DNA of 64,000 bases from Candidatus Pacearchaeota archaeon (GCA_002686195.1 NZAS01000177.1:1-64000), one strand, 5' to 3'. Positions 1 to 9,513 are shown, numbered from the stretch's first letter. Made by a program: numbers and translations. The notes: a model not told the origin generated them from the sequence alone.

Positions 1-47
1 CCATAGGAAAAGATAAACAATTGGTACAAACGGCTGGATTGTCTTAG
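1..47 (+). CDS. C-terminal end of an upstream gene (partial)
   Basis: Only one forward frame is open from the window edge, running from base 3 to a TAG at 45-47; the other two close within about 20 bases. This gives about 14 C-terminal residues of a gene that begins outside the window. Too little is present to name it, and chance openness over 45 bases cannot be excluded. Confidence 0.35.
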   Translation, partial: IGKDKQLVQTAGLS

Positions 48-68
48 GAAAATATGTGCCAATCTAAG

Positions 69-98
69 TTGACAAAACACTCAAGGTGATTATATTAT
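69..98 (+). promoter_or_regulatory. Sigma-70-like promoter before the fibre gene
   Basis: A consensus TTGACA at 69-74 is followed after 18 bases by TATTAT at 93-98. It would start transcription near 105, about 90 bases ahead of the long fibre gene. An ATATTTAT box at 140-147 lies between them and could be a separate late element. Confidence 0.45.
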
Positions 99-196
99 AA
101 GTACTATAAAGATTAGCAGGCTTACTTGCTATAACGACAATATTTATTGTTGGGTGAGTGTGTTATAAGTGAAACTACCTATACTAAGAGTCATAG

Positions 197-3100
197 ATGC
201 CGTCTAGAAAAAAGAGCGATATAAGAGAAAGTGACTTCATAGTCCTGCAAAAAAAGCTCTCTGAAAGGGTTGACAGGATTATTTCTCCAAATAACTTTCA
301 AGTTGGTCTTGACTCTGATACATTTAAGAGTCTACTCACAACAAAGGGTGCTTTAGTCGCATCTGGTGGGATAACAGGATCACTCACAAGGCTAATAGAC
401 GGATCAGATTTTATACAGGGCGGAGATAATATTATTATCACAACCGGCTCTAAGGGATCAATACACATAAAGGCAACTGTTGGTAGCGGAAAAGGTGATA
501 GAGATGCTCAATTTGTAGTCCTTTCAGCTACAGGTTCATTAAATTCAGAGCGGGTTCTTGCAGCAGGATCAGGTCTGACATTTAATGACGGCGGCGCCGG
601 TGGAAATATTACAGTTGCTGCCAATGTAAATGACCTAGCATTTGTTTCATCTGCGAGCATTTTCAAATCAGACGTTACGATGGAAAGTAGCACGTATCTG
701 TTTGGAAATGTATCTGATTTTACCTTAACTGGATCAGTAAAAGGAACACAGTTTCACGTTTCAGCATCGTCAACATTGTTTGATAGCAGAGTTCATTTTT
801 CACAATCAATATCAGCATTTGAAGCCACAGGTTCGGCAAAATTTCAAACAGGAATAACTGGATCCTTGCACAGACTGATAGACGGAAGAAGCTATCTTAG
901 TGCCGGAGACAATGTTACAATTGATTCTGGATCTGACGCCGGCGGACAGATCATAATTTCAGCTCCTGCAGCGGGCGCTGGCGGCGCTGACAAAGATGCA
1001 AAGTTTTTAGTACTGGGACTAACAGGATCACTTTCAAATGAAAGACTATTCGGGCTAGACAGCGGTCTCAGGGCCACCGACGGCGGTCCCGGTGGGACTT
1101 ATCTTTTAAGAATAAATGAAAATGTTGTTGCAAAAGTGTCATCAGGAACAACGTTTACAGATAATGTACATTTTTCTGGAACAGTTTCAGGCTTTACTAC
1201 AACAGGGACAATAAAGGCTAGTGCAGGAGTACAGGTAACAGGGTCAGCATATTTTAATGACTCCATGCATATGTCTGGAAATGTGTCTGGGTTTATTCTT
1301 ACAGGAGCAATACGCGGGCCATCTCTTCATGTTACGTCAGATTCAACTAAGATTGAAAACAATCTATATCTTTCTGCAACAGTTTCAGATTTCACTGCAA
1401 CAGGTACAATAAAGGCAACTTCTGGTCTCGAGGTATCATCTAACTCATACTTTAATGGTCCTGTTCAACATAGCGGCAGCGTTTATCTCTCAGGATCTGT
1501 GTCAGACTTCTCATTAACGGGCACAATAAAGAGCTCTGCATCAAAGGTTATTGAGTCATCTGTTGCAACAGAAATTGAAACATCTGCTGGGACACTAACA
1601 CTAGACGGAAAGACAGGTGTTGCAATACATGAGGACGGCGTAGCTGTAATTTCTATTGAGGACAATAGAGATGTAAAGTTTGAGAACCAGGGAGATGTGT
1701 GGTTTGCTGGAATAGGCGGCTCAACAAGTGATCCCGACGTAGAGTTTGACGGGTATGTTAGGTTCGATGACCAGGTAGAGTTTGACAAAGGTTCGAGATT
1801 TGATGATAGTGTTCATCTCTCAGGATCTGTGTCAGACTTCTCATTAACAGGAACAATAAAGAATTCTGCATCAAAGGTTATTGAGTCATCTGTTGCAACA
1901 GAAATTGAAACATCTGGCGGTGAATTAATACTTGATGGTAGAGACGGAATAAAAATCCAGCAGGGCGGAACAAATGTCATTGTTGCAACAACGGGAAGCG
2001 TGTATATCGGATCAGGAAGCATACATCTTTCTGGATCAGTTTCTGATTTCACTCTAACAGGATCAATTAAAAGCAATGCAGCCAAGGTAATAGAGTCATC
2101 TGCAGCTACAGAGATTGAAACATCTGTTGGCGCATTAACACTTGATGGCAAGACAGGCGTCAATTTTCATGCCGACGGATCTGGCATATTGTCTATTGGA
2201 ACAGGCGGAATTTATCTTTCTGGGTCTGTATCTGATTTTGTCGCAACAGGCACAGCAAAGTTTAATAGCGGATTAAGCGGATCGCTAACAAGATTGACTG
2301 ACGGAACTCCATATATTGTTGCAGGCTCTGGAATATCAGTATCTACTGGATCAGATGGCGCACTAACTATTACAAATGATGGAACTGTTGGTGATATATC
2401 ATCTGTTACAGCAGGAACAGGTCTCACAGGCGGCGGGACATCTGGTGGTGTAACACTCAACATAGATGATAGTATTGTCGCAACTGTGTCTGGATCAACA
2501 TTTACAGGAGCAGTTAAATTCGATGGTGGGCTGTCTGGATCTCTACAGACTCTTTCTAGCGGATTATCATATTTGTCTGCGGGAAGTAACGTAAGCATTT
2601 CAACTGGATCAACAGGCCAGTTGACAATTTCTTCTACAGACACTAATACCACTTACACTGCAGGAGATGGTCTAGATCTCTCTGGGACAACATTCAGTAC
2701 AGATCTTAAAGCTTCAGGCGGTTTAAAGATAGACTCAACTGAGTTGACCATTGATGACTCTATCGTCGCAACAGTCTCAGGAGCAACATTCACAGGTAAT
2801 ATTGTCGCATCATCAGGTCTATCTGGATCATTACAAAATCTTTCAGGAGGGTTGTCATATCTTGCTGCTGGATCTAATGTTACAATTGCAACAGGGTCTT
2901 CAGGACAGATTACAGTCTCATCAACTGACACAAATACAACGTATGGAGCTGGAACAGGTCTTGATTTATCAGGAACAACGTTTAGTATTGATGATTCAGT
3001 AATAGCAACAGTGTCTGGGACAACATTCTCAGGTGCTGTAGGTTTTAGTGCCGGCCTAAGCGGATCTCTGCAAAGCTTAACAAACGGCTTATCATATCTT

Positions 3101-4894
3101 GCTGCAGGTGATGGAATTTCAATATCTTCATCGTCCAACGGACAGATTGTTATTGCAAATGATGGAACAGTTGGAGATATAACTGCTGTTACAGCTGGAA
3201 CAGGTCTCACAGGTGGAGGAACATCAGGTGCCGTAACATTAAATATTGATGATAGCACTGTTGCAACGATATCAGGAAGCAATTTCACAGGAGCAGTTTT
3301 ATTCGGTGCAGGAGTATCAGGATCTTTACACCATCTATCAGACGGAACAAGCTATATTGCCGGAGGGTCAAATGTAACGGTCTCAACAGGATCATCAGGA
3401 CAGGTGACAATTTCATCTACTGATACAAATACAACTTACACAGCCGGTACTGGATTGTCACTAGGTGGAACAGAGTTTAGTATCAACGACAGCACAGTGG
3501 CAACAGTATCTGGAACAACGTTCAATGGATCTGTAGGTTTTAGTGCTGGTCTAAGCGGATCACTTACAGCTTTATCTGATGGCTCTTCATATATTATTGC
3601 CGGAAGCAATGTAACAATTGTAACTGGAACGTCTGGAAACATAACAATATCATCTGCTGATCCATCAGGCGGCGCAGACAAAGCAGCACAGTATGTTGTT
3701 ATGTCAACAACATCATCTCTTTCAAACGAGCGATCTCTTTCAGCAGGAACAGGTATATCAATATCTGACGGAGGCGCAGGAGGAAGTGTTACATTCTCTA
3801 TCAATGATAGTGCAGTAGCAACAGTATCAGGAACAACGTTTACAGGTGCAACAGTTCACGCTGCAGGGTTATCAGGTTCACTTACAACATTATCAGACGG
3901 AACTGAATATCTCATTGCAGGATCAGGAATATCAATTTCAACTGGATCTGGTGGTGCATTAACAATTACAAGTGACGGTGGCGCAGGATCTGGAGACATC
4001 ACGTCTGTTACAGCAGGAACAGGTCTCACAGGAGGAGGAACATCAGGCGCTGTAACACTGAACGTCGACGACAGTATAGTTGCAACAGTTTCAGGAACAA
4101 CATTTACAGGAGCTGTTAGATTTGACAATAGTGTATATTTGTCTGGGACAGTTTCAGACTTTACACCGACAGGGTCTATAAAGGGTGCGCTTGTACACAT
4201 TAGTGCTGATTCAACACTATTTGATAATCAAGTTCATCTATCAGGAACACTGTCAGGATTTACATCAACGGGATCAGCTAAGTTTGAAGGCGGCCTAAGC
4301 GGCTCACTAACTAATCTAACTAGTGGGTTACCATATCTTATTGCAGGTGATAATGTCACTATAGCAACAGGATCAAATGGGCAGATAACAATCAATGCAG
4401 ATAGTGAACAGATTAAAAATCAGATGGTATTCAATGAGACACCCTCTGGGGCTATAAACGGATCCAATGTCACGTTTACTCTTGATAGTTCTCCGAATCC
4501 TGATACAAGCTTAATGTTGTATCTTAACGGACAGTTGCAGTCATCTGGATCATCTGCAGACTATACACTTGACGACAAGACAGTTACATTCGCGCAAGAG
4601 ACGACTCCAATATCTGGAGACGTAATGATATCAACATATAGTACTGCAGTAACAGGCGGGACTGCAACTATTAAATTTAATGAGACACCAGCAGGAACGC
4701 AAAACGGAACAAATACAGCATTTACAATATCAAAATTACCAACAGCTGTAAGTAGAGTTATGATATTTATGAACGGGCAACTTCTTACGCAAGGGGCAAG
4801 CTATGACGTCGTTGTCAGTGATCAGGATGTAACGTTTAATGCTGCACCCCTCTCATCAGACGCAATATTTGCAACTTATCCGTATCTTGGATAA
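197..4894 (+). CDS. Repetitive tail-fibre or appendage protein
   Basis: A 1565-residue protein made mostly of Ser/Thr/Gly-rich beta repeats. Three repeat classes are visible: a unit with SGSVSDFSLTGTIK-like cores in the first half, a unit with GLSGSLxxLSDGxSYIxAGSNVTI cores in the middle, and a linker with AGTGLTGGGTSG followed by IDDSxVATVSGTTF. The last 150 residues hold two copies of a small domain of the form NETPxGxxNGxNxxFT...LNGQ...VTF...Y, a layout common at phage fibre ends. No signal peptide or enzyme motif is seen. Such proteins normally form trimeric beta-rich fibres that contact the host. I infer a virion role from composition and from the related gene at 5291. Antisense open frames across it are composition shadows. 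Confidence 0.8.
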   Translation: MPSRKKSDIRESDFIVLQKKLSERVDRIISPNNFQVGLDSDTFKSLLTTKGALVASGGITGSLTRLIDGSDFIQGGDNIIITTGSKGSIHIKATVGSGKGDRDAQFVVLSATGSLNSERVLAAGSGLTFNDGGAGGNITVAANVNDLAFVSSASIFKSDVTMESSTYLFGNVSDFTLTGSVKGTQFHVSASSTLFDSRVHFSQSISAFEATGSAKFQTGITGSLHRLIDGRSYLSAGDNVTIDSGSDAGGQIIISAPAAGAGGADKDAKFLVLGLTGSLSNERLFGLDSGLRATDGGPGGTYLLRINENVVAKVSSGTTFTDNVHFSGTVSGFTTTGTIKASAGVQVTGSAYFNDSMHMSGNVSGFILTGAIRGPSLHVTSDSTKIENNLYLSATVSDFTATGTIKATSGLEVSSNSYFNGPVQHSGSVYLSGSVSDFSLTGTIKSSASKVIESSVATEIETSAGTLTLDGKTGVAIHEDGVAVISIEDNRDVKFENQGDVWFAGIGGSTSDPDVEFDGYVRFDDQVEFDKGSRFDDSVHLSGSVSDFSLTGTIKNSASKVIESSVATEIETSGGELILDGRDGIKIQQGGTNVIVATTGSVYIGSGSIHLSGSVSDFTLTGSIKSNAAKVIESSAATEIETSVGALTLDGKTGVNFHADGSGILSIGTGGIYLSGSVSDFVATGTAKFNSGLSGSLTRLTDGTPYIVAGSGISVSTGSDGALTITNDGTVGDISSVTAGTGLTGGGTSGGVTLNIDDSIVATVSGSTFTGAVKFDGGLSGSLQTLSSGLSYLSAGSNVSISTGSTGQLTISSTDTNTTYTAGDGLDLSGTTFSTDLKASGGLKIDSTELTIDDSIVATVSGATFTGNIVASSGLSGSLQNLSGGLSYLAAGSNVTIATGSSGQITVSSTDTNTTYGAGTGLDLSGTTFSIDDSVIATVSGTTFSGAVGFSAGLSGSLQSLTNGLSYLAAGDGISISSSSNGQIVIANDGTVGDITAVTAGTGLTGGGTSGAVTLNIDDSTVATISGSNFTGAVLFGAGVSGSLHHLSDGTSYIAGGSNVTVSTGSSGQVTISSTDTNTTYTAGTGLSLGGTEFSINDSTVATVSGTTFNGSVGFSAGLSGSLTALSDGSSYIIAGSNVTIVTGTSGNITISSADPSGGADKAAQYVVMSTTSSLSNERSLSAGTGISISDGGAGGSVTFSINDSAVATVSGTTFTGATVHAAGLSGSLTTLSDGTEYLIAGSGISISTGSGGALTITSDGGAGSGDITSVTAGTGLTGGGTSGAVTLNVDDSIVATVSGTTFTGAVRFDNSVYLSGTVSDFTPTGSIKGALVHISADSTLFDNQVHLSGTLSGFTSTGSAKFEGGLSGSLTNLTSGLPYLIAGDNVTIATGSNGQITINADSEQIKNQMVFNETPSGAINGSNVTFTLDSSPNPDTSLMLYLNGQLQSSGSSADYTLDDKTVTFAQETTPISGDVMISTYSTAVTGGTATIKFNETPAGTQNGTNTAFTISKLPTAVSRVMIFMNGQLLTQGASYDVVVSDQDVTFNAAPLSSDAIFATYPYLG
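1484..1916 (+). repeat. Near-identical coding direct repeats about 100 bp long
   Basis: Bases 1484-1586 and 1814-1916 are nearly identical, offset by 330 bases, and encode the same fibre unit (SGSVSDFSLTGTIK followed by a KVIESSVATEIETS stretch). A third, diverged copy lies near 2026-2125. They sit in frame inside the fibre gene, which suggests recent internal duplication and a site prone to recombination. Confidence 0.8.
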
Positions 4895-4926
4895 ACGAAC
4901 TATTTGGTGTGATATTTATATACAGG

Positions 4927-5163
4927 ATGGCAACCTTGTCTGATAGTACAAAACATATCACATCTGACTTAGCGTTGGCAGCATTTCTTGTAATGCGTGG
5001 GCTTCCTCTTATTGATGCTTCAAGAAATCAGGGAAAGTTTGAATTTATATTTAATGACGCCAACAGTGAGGCTGTGAAGCTATCAATTGAATTTGTCAAC
5101 AGTGAGTTTTCAAAATTTGATAATCATGTTAGAACATTAAAGAAAATTCTATATAGATCATAA
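4927..5163 (+). CDS. Small DUF5659-like phage protein
   Basis: The 78-residue product runs from an ATG at 4927; an upstream in-frame start at 4909 lacks a ribosome site. The core DLALAAFLVMRGLPL, then GKFEFIF, then EFVNSEF and NHVRTLKK, matches my memory of the DUF5659 family of small phage proteins. The family has no known function. It sits between two fibre-type genes, so a virion or assembly-linked role is possible. The match is by eye only. Confidence 0.6.
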   Translation: MATLSDSTKHITSDLALAAFLVMRGLPLIDASRNQGKFEFIFNDANSEAVKLSIEFVNSEFSKFDNHVRTLKKILYRS

Positions 5164-5232
5164 AATATCATCATTTTTTCTAAAGAGTTTCATTGATGAA
5201 TATTTAGTGATGAAAGTTCCGTTTATTATATT

Positions 5233-5255
5233 TGTGTGTGTGTGTGTGTGTGTGT
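5233..5255 (+). repeat. GT dinucleotide run
   Basis: About eleven consecutive GT units lie in the 127-base gap before the next fibre gene. Long GT runs can form Z-DNA or slip during replication. A complementary CA run occurs at 9560-9578. Confidence 0.85.
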
Positions 5256-5290
5256 AAAACTTAACACAATAATATAAAGGAAAAATAATT

Positions 5291-7531
5291 ATGGCTGGTT
5301 CAAGTACAAAACTTAGACAGTTACAAATAACAGGTTCTATTGACATGTCAACTGCGACAGTCACTGCAATCACTGTTGATAGCACAATGCTATCTGCATC
5401 AAACTTGCAGCAGGACATGAATAACGTTAGAAAGCTAATTGAGGACATCAAGGGTTCAACAAATTGGTACGATGCCGCTGACAGTGATGTTCAACTGGCT
5501 GATCTTACAAAGCATATAGATGCATCTAATGCTAGCGCTGCAGCTGGTCTCGTTCTCAAGAGCGGAATCAAGTCTGATACAGATAGCACTGATGATCTCG
5601 GTGCGAGTGGCACAGCATTTCGCAAGCTATATGTCGACGACATTGACCTAAATGGTCAAGGTTCAATTAGCATGGGCGGCGGAAATAGAATAGACCTAGA
5701 TGCCAATGATGACACGTCAGTCCGCGCAGATGGCGCTGATGCCATTCTGTTTGAGGTAGGTGGCGTTGATGAGGTGGTAATTGCATCAAATCTATTAGCT
5801 CCCTCAGCATCAGATGGCGCAGCACTAGGTTCAACTAGCCTAGAGTGGTCAGATCTGTATCTCGCCGACGGCGCAGTAATTAATCTTGGTAATGATCAAG
5901 ATGTAACGCTAACACACGTCGCTGATACAGGATTGCTGCTTAGCGGTTCTACAAATATACAGCTTCAGTTTAGAGATGCTGCTCTTTCAATTAATTCATC
6001 AGTAGATGGCCAATTAGATATTGATGCAGATACTGAGTTAGAGATCACAGCACCGATTGTTGACATAAATGCGTCGACTTCAGTGAATGTTTCTAATGAT
6101 CTTAAGCTTGATTCAGACAATTCAATATTTGCAATGGGTGCTGATGCTAATGATTTCACTATCACTCATGATGGCACGACTGGTGCCACCATCGCTGCAA
6201 CAACACAGGTTGACATTACAGCTGGAGCTGCTTCAACATGGCACGCCTCAGCTGGCGACCTAACAATCGGCGGTGCCTCACAGGCAAATGCTGTTGTTAT
6301 AAAGTCAGTAGAAGCAACTGCAGATGCAATTGACATCATAGCTTCTGCCGGTGGAGTCGAGGTTAATCTCGGAGATGCAGGCGGCACATTTAGCATGGTG
6401 GTAAAGGATGATGCGGACGAGACACAATTCTCCGTCAACACCGCCGGTGCAGCATATGTCCAGGGCAATCTACAGGTCAACGGTGATAACATCGCTGACA
6501 GTAGTGGTAATGCTGCTTTCACATTCGACGGATCTGCTAACGTAAGAGTTAACGGAAACCTCGAGGTGATGGGAACATCAATCACAGCTGATGTAGCAAA
6601 TCTTCTTGTTGAGGATCCGATTGTCCTCTTTGGATCTGGTGCAGCATCATCAAATGCAAATGGTGGTTTTGCTCTGGCATCAGGCTCATCGACATCAAAT
6701 CAAGCTCTCGTCTTCGGTCGTGTGGCCAATGATGTCTGGGGTGTTGGAAAAAAAGATGTCGTAAGTGGTGAGGTCACAACGCTCGCAGATATGTCACTTG
6801 TTGACCTTAGGGCTAGCAGGTTCCAGATTGACAGCGCAAATGATTACATTGACGTCTCAACAGACCTTCAGATCATCGCTGCAGCTGATATTCTTTTGGA
6901 TCCAGCTGGAGGCGACGTGATTCTTGATGGTAATCTTGTTTCACAAACAGATAACACTGATGCCCTTGGAGCAAACGGTACAGCCTGGTCAGATCTATTC
7001 TTAGCGACAGGAGCGGTTGTCAATTTCGATGCAGGTGATGTTACATTGACTCACAGCTCTAACACTCTAACACTTGATGCAGGCAGTAATTTTATTGCAA
7101 CAAACATAAGTGGCTCACTGACAAAGCTAGACGATGGAACTGACTATATCATTGCTGGAAGCGGTATTGATATTGTAACAGGTTCAAGTGGTGAACTTAC
7201 AATCTCCGCACCGTCTGGTGAGATCAAGAGGTCTAGAAGCTTCTACACTGTTACTGGATCACATGCAAATGGACAAAATCTCACACTAGACACATCATCA
7301 GGAAAGACTGGCTTCACAAACGTCACAGCTCAAAATAATCCTTATGATGCACTAGACGTCTATCTCAATGGACAGTACATGAGATCAGGTACATCTGCAG
7401 CAAATGGTGACTATACAGTTAGTCCAGAATTTGCAGTTGCTAGTGGCTCGTTTGGCGCCGCTGACATCGTTTTCTTCTTTGCACTTGAAAATGGTGACAT
7501 CGTAGCAACATATGAACATGATAGAGCCTAA
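5291..7531 (+). CDS. Second fibre-like or virion structural protein
   Basis: A 746-residue beta-rich protein, translated from ATG with an upstream AAGGAA site. The N-terminus (SSTKLRQLQITGSIDMS) is followed by a short helical stretch, then many units of Asp/Ala/Gly-rich repeats such as LGASGTAFRKLYVDDI, LGSTSLEWSDLYLADGAV and LGANGTAWSDLFLATGAV, about 20 residues each. A GSLTKLDDGTDYIIAGSGI segment near residue 610 is shared with the fibre at 197. The C-terminus has the same NGQYM...YTV...Y type of end domain. It probably belongs to the same appendage. A strong terminator follows directly. Confidence 0.75.
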   Translation: MAGSSTKLRQLQITGSIDMSTATVTAITVDSTMLSASNLQQDMNNVRKLIEDIKGSTNWYDAADSDVQLADLTKHIDASNASAAAGLVLKSGIKSDTDSTDDLGASGTAFRKLYVDDIDLNGQGSISMGGGNRIDLDANDDTSVRADGADAILFEVGGVDEVVIASNLLAPSASDGAALGSTSLEWSDLYLADGAVINLGNDQDVTLTHVADTGLLLSGSTNIQLQFRDAALSINSSVDGQLDIDADTELEITAPIVDINASTSVNVSNDLKLDSDNSIFAMGADANDFTITHDGTTGATIAATTQVDITAGAASTWHASAGDLTIGGASQANAVVIKSVEATADAIDIIASAGGVEVNLGDAGGTFSMVVKDDADETQFSVNTAGAAYVQGNLQVNGDNIADSSGNAAFTFDGSANVRVNGNLEVMGTSITADVANLLVEDPIVLFGSGAASSNANGGFALASGSSTSNQALVFGRVANDVWGVGKKDVVSGEVTTLADMSLVDLRASRFQIDSANDYIDVSTDLQIIAAADILLDPAGGDVILDGNLVSQTDNTDALGANGTAWSDLFLATGAVVNFDAGDVTLTHSSNTLTLDAGSNFIATNISGSLTKLDDGTDYIIAGSGIDIVTGSSGELTISAPSGEIKRSRSFYTVTGSHANGQNLTLDTSSGKTGFTNVTAQNNPYDALDVYLNGQYMRSGTSAANGDYTVSPEFAVASGSFGAADIVFFFALENGDIVATYEHDRA

Positions 7532-7567
7532 TAATGGTTATGATAAACTTTAGTTTACTCTAGAGTT

Positions 7568-7605
7568 GCGGCCCTGGGGATTTTATCCCCAGGGCCGCTT
7601 TGTTT
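7568..7605 (+). terminator. Strong intrinsic terminator
   Basis: A perfect 14-bp GC-rich stem (7568-7581 with 7585-7598) closes on a TTT loop and is followed by TTTGTTT. It ends the fibre transcription unit. Confidence 0.95.
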
Positions 7606-7642
7606 ATTATTGCATAAATATAGCACATATAGAAGGGAAACG

Positions 7643-8137
7643 ATGTCTGATTTTTTAAAAATTAGTGGTGAGATAGATGCACTTACAAATATTAGGCTTA
7701 GCCTTGATGAAAATGCCAAAAAGATAGAGAAAAATCTAGAAATTGACAAGATAATAATAGAGAGGTCTGAAGGGCCATGCGCTCATATATCTAGATTTAT
7801 AAAAGGTCTGGAGGGTGAGCTTAACAGCCTAGAAAGTGTTGAAAAGAAATATGCAATTACAGTAGCTGCACTATCACAAATAAGTAAATTTTCTAGTGAA
7901 TACGCATTAAATGAGAGAATGGGAGCTGCAAAAAAAGAAGGAATGCTAGAGGGCTTTAGGATATACATGCAGACAATTGATGAGCATATCAGTGAAAAGA
8001 AAAGAGATATAGAAGCACTCCAGAGAATAGAATCACGCATACACGCAGGAGATGATTTGAAAAATAGAAAGACGGGTGAAAGGCCAGAAAGAATAAGAGA
8101 TATAAGAATGCTTAGTGAAAACAAAGAGGGAGAATGA
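7643..8137 (+). CDS. Coiled-coil protein of unknown function
   Basis: The 164-residue product begins at the ATG at 7643 behind GAAGGGAAA; an upstream in-frame start at 7610 lies in the terminator region. It is highly charged and almost wholly helical, with heptad-like stretches around residues 15-60 and 115-145. No enzyme motif is visible. The next gene starts four bases after its stop, so the two are probably co-translated. Confidence 0.65.
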   Translation: MSDFLKISGEIDALTNIRLSLDENAKKIEKNLEIDKIIIERSEGPCAHISRFIKGLEGELNSLESVEKKYAITVAALSQISKFSSEYALNERMGAAKKEGMLEGFRIYMQTIDEHISEKKRDIEALQRIESRIHAGDDLKNRKTGERPERIRDIRMLSENKEGE

Positions 8138-8141
8138 GAAT

Positions 8142-8375
8142 ATGACACCAGTAGTAATTTTATATTCATATACATGCATCGCAATAGCATATTTGCTACT
8201 TCATCTATGCTTGCTAACATCATCAGCGCACGCAAGAGATGTATCAAGATCGAAGGAGTTCAAGCTATTATATAAAAAGCTAAAAGATTATCATATAGCA
8301 CAGATAAAGCTATCAGCCTTGTGGCCGTACATGATAGTTCGTGACACACTTAGATTAATTAAGCATAACGACTAA
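8142..8375 (+). CDS. Small membrane protein
   Basis: A 77-residue protein with one strongly hydrophobic segment at residues 2-24 (ending LLTSSAHA) that could be a membrane anchor or a cleaved signal, then a basic helical tail. I chose the ATG at 8142 over a GTG at 8115 because a GAGGGAGAA ribosome site precedes it. Function unknown. Confidence 0.6.
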   Translation: MTPVVILYSYTCIAIAYLLLHLCLLTSSAHARDVSRSKEFKLLYKKLKDYHIAQIKLSALWPYMIVRDTLRLIKHND

Positions 8376-8387
8376 TGATAAAACAGC

Positions 8388-9041
8388 GTGTCTAGTAGCC
8401 CGGCAGTAATTAAATTAGGTCTAAAGATACGATATCTAAAGGCAGAGCTAGATGAGTGCCAGCAAATCTATGATTCAGGAAAGATTCAATTTTTTAATAG
8501 TGCAATTGAAAGAAAGGATCAAATGGGAGCAAAAGATGATGAAATTAGCAATGAATCTTTAAGTGATAACGGTGACATCTCACCAATCGATGAAAGCCCA
8601 TCACAACCCGAACATGATCACACTATAGATGATTTTGATCACACAGACGACAGCGTAATAGAAAAACCGTCATGGGTAAAAAAAATATTTAGAGAGATAG
8701 CATTGATGACACATCCTGACAAGATGCCGCCATCATTAAATAAAATATTACAAGAGAAGCTAGTCAAAATCTATAAGAAGGCAGCTGAGTCATATAAGAG
8801 CAACAACTATATAAATCTTATAGAGTCTGCCAGTGATCTTGGAATAGACATAAGCGTTGATGATGATGAATTCACCTCATTTCTTAAAGGAGAGATAGTG
8901 ACGCTTGAAAGAAAGATATCTGATATAAAAGTGAGTGCAATATGGCAATGGATTCATGCAGATGATACAGGAAGGTCAGACATAATGAATATGTTTGTAA
9001 AGATCAGGGGCTGGAGTGACACCCAGAATGAAGAGTCGTAG
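8388..9041 (+). CDS. J-domain-like protein with acidic linker
   Basis: A 217-residue protein from a GTG start. The N-terminal 45 residues are helical, residues 48-95 are acidic and disordered, and residues 95-150 resemble a J domain: KKIFREIALMTHPDK with HPD at 109-111, then a helix QEKLVKIYKKAAESY. J domains stimulate the ATPase of Hsp70 through HPD. The window also codes a classical DnaJ and a DnaK, so this could be a second, dedicated co-chaperone. No zinc-finger or peptide-binding domain follows. The J-domain call is by motif. Confidence 0.65.
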   Translation: MSSSPAVIKLGLKIRYLKAELDECQQIYDSGKIQFFNSAIERKDQMGAKDDEISNESLSDNGDISPIDESPSQPEHDHTIDDFDHTDDSVIEKPSWVKKIFREIALMTHPDKMPPSLNKILQEKLVKIYKKAAESYKSNNYINLIESASDLGIDISVDDDEFTSFLKGEIVTLERKISDIKVSAIWQWIHADDTGRSDIMNMFVKIRGWSDTQNEES

Positions 9042-9043
9042 CG

Positions 9044-9071
9044 TGTAAATTTACAAGATTTATAATATGAT
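9044..9071 (+). promoter_or_regulatory. TGTAAA-N16-TATGAT promoter
   Basis: TGTAAA at 9044-9049, 16 bases, TATGAT at 9066-9071. The GTG start of the glycosylase gene lies 6 bases after the -10 box and has no ribosome site, so the mRNA is probably leaderless. Confidence 0.55.
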
Positions 9072-9077
9072 TACTGT

Positions 9078-9509
9078 GTGCAATGGACCCCACCAACATC
9101 TCCATACAATCTAATTCAGGAGCAGCTGCATCATGATCCCTGGAAGATATTTGTTGCCTGTATTTTTTGCAATCTAACTAAAAGAGTTGATGCAGAGCCA
9201 TTCATGTGGGAGTTCTTTGAAAGGTACCCAACACCTGATGATGCGTCACATGCAGACACTTCTGAGATAGAGAAAATGATACAACCTCTAGGGTTGTCCC
9301 AGAGACGTTCTAAGGCCCTGGTAAAGATGTCTGATGGCTACCTAAGAGACGACTGGAGGAGCAGCCCAGAGATTCTCTACGGGATCGGAAAGTATGCAAT
9401 AGATGCATATCGGATCTTCTGCCTCGGAGAGTGGAGAGATGTGAATCCTAAGGATGGCGCATTAGTGAACTATCACAATTTCTTAAAGAGAATACATGGT
9501 TTACGCTGA
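9078..9509 (+). CDS. MBD4-type HhH-GPD DNA glycosylase
   Basis: The 143-residue product resembles the catalytic domain of vertebrate MBD4 along most of its length: WTPPTSPYNLIQE and DPWKIFVACIFCNLT at the N-terminus, then LGLSQRRSKALVKMSDGYL, then the GIGKYAIDAYRIFC hairpin, and NPKDGALVNYH with Asp126 at the position of the catalytic aspartate (human Asp560). MBD4 removes T or U from G mismatches. It lacks a methyl-CpG domain and a 4Fe-4S cluster. GTG at 9078 is the only usable start, because a stop lies five codons upstream. In a phage it may repair deaminated or modified bases, or act on modified host DNA; that is inference. Confidence 0.8.
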   Translation: MQWTPPTSPYNLIQEQLHHDPWKIFVACIFCNLTKRVDAEPFMWEFFERYPTPDDASHADTSEIEKMIQPLGLSQRRSKALVKMSDGYLRDDWRSSPEILYGIGKYAIDAYRIFCLGEWRDVNPKDGALVNYHNFLKRIHGLR

Positions 9510-9513
9510 CAAT

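Noticed and set aside
1484..2125. CRISPR-like array
   Set aside because: The repeats are about 100 bases long, few, in frame and part of a coding domain; no short spacers or cas genes are present.
508..4200. Many long open frames on the minus strand across the fibre gene
   Set aside because: They are antisense to a repetitive Ser/Thr-coding gene, have no ribosome sites, and read as Val/Pro/Asp/Ser-rich low-complexity shadows.
197..7531. Diversity-generating retroelement acting on the fibre genes
   Set aside because: No reverse transcriptase or template-repeat pair with A-specific differences was found; the repeats look like ordinary tandem duplication.
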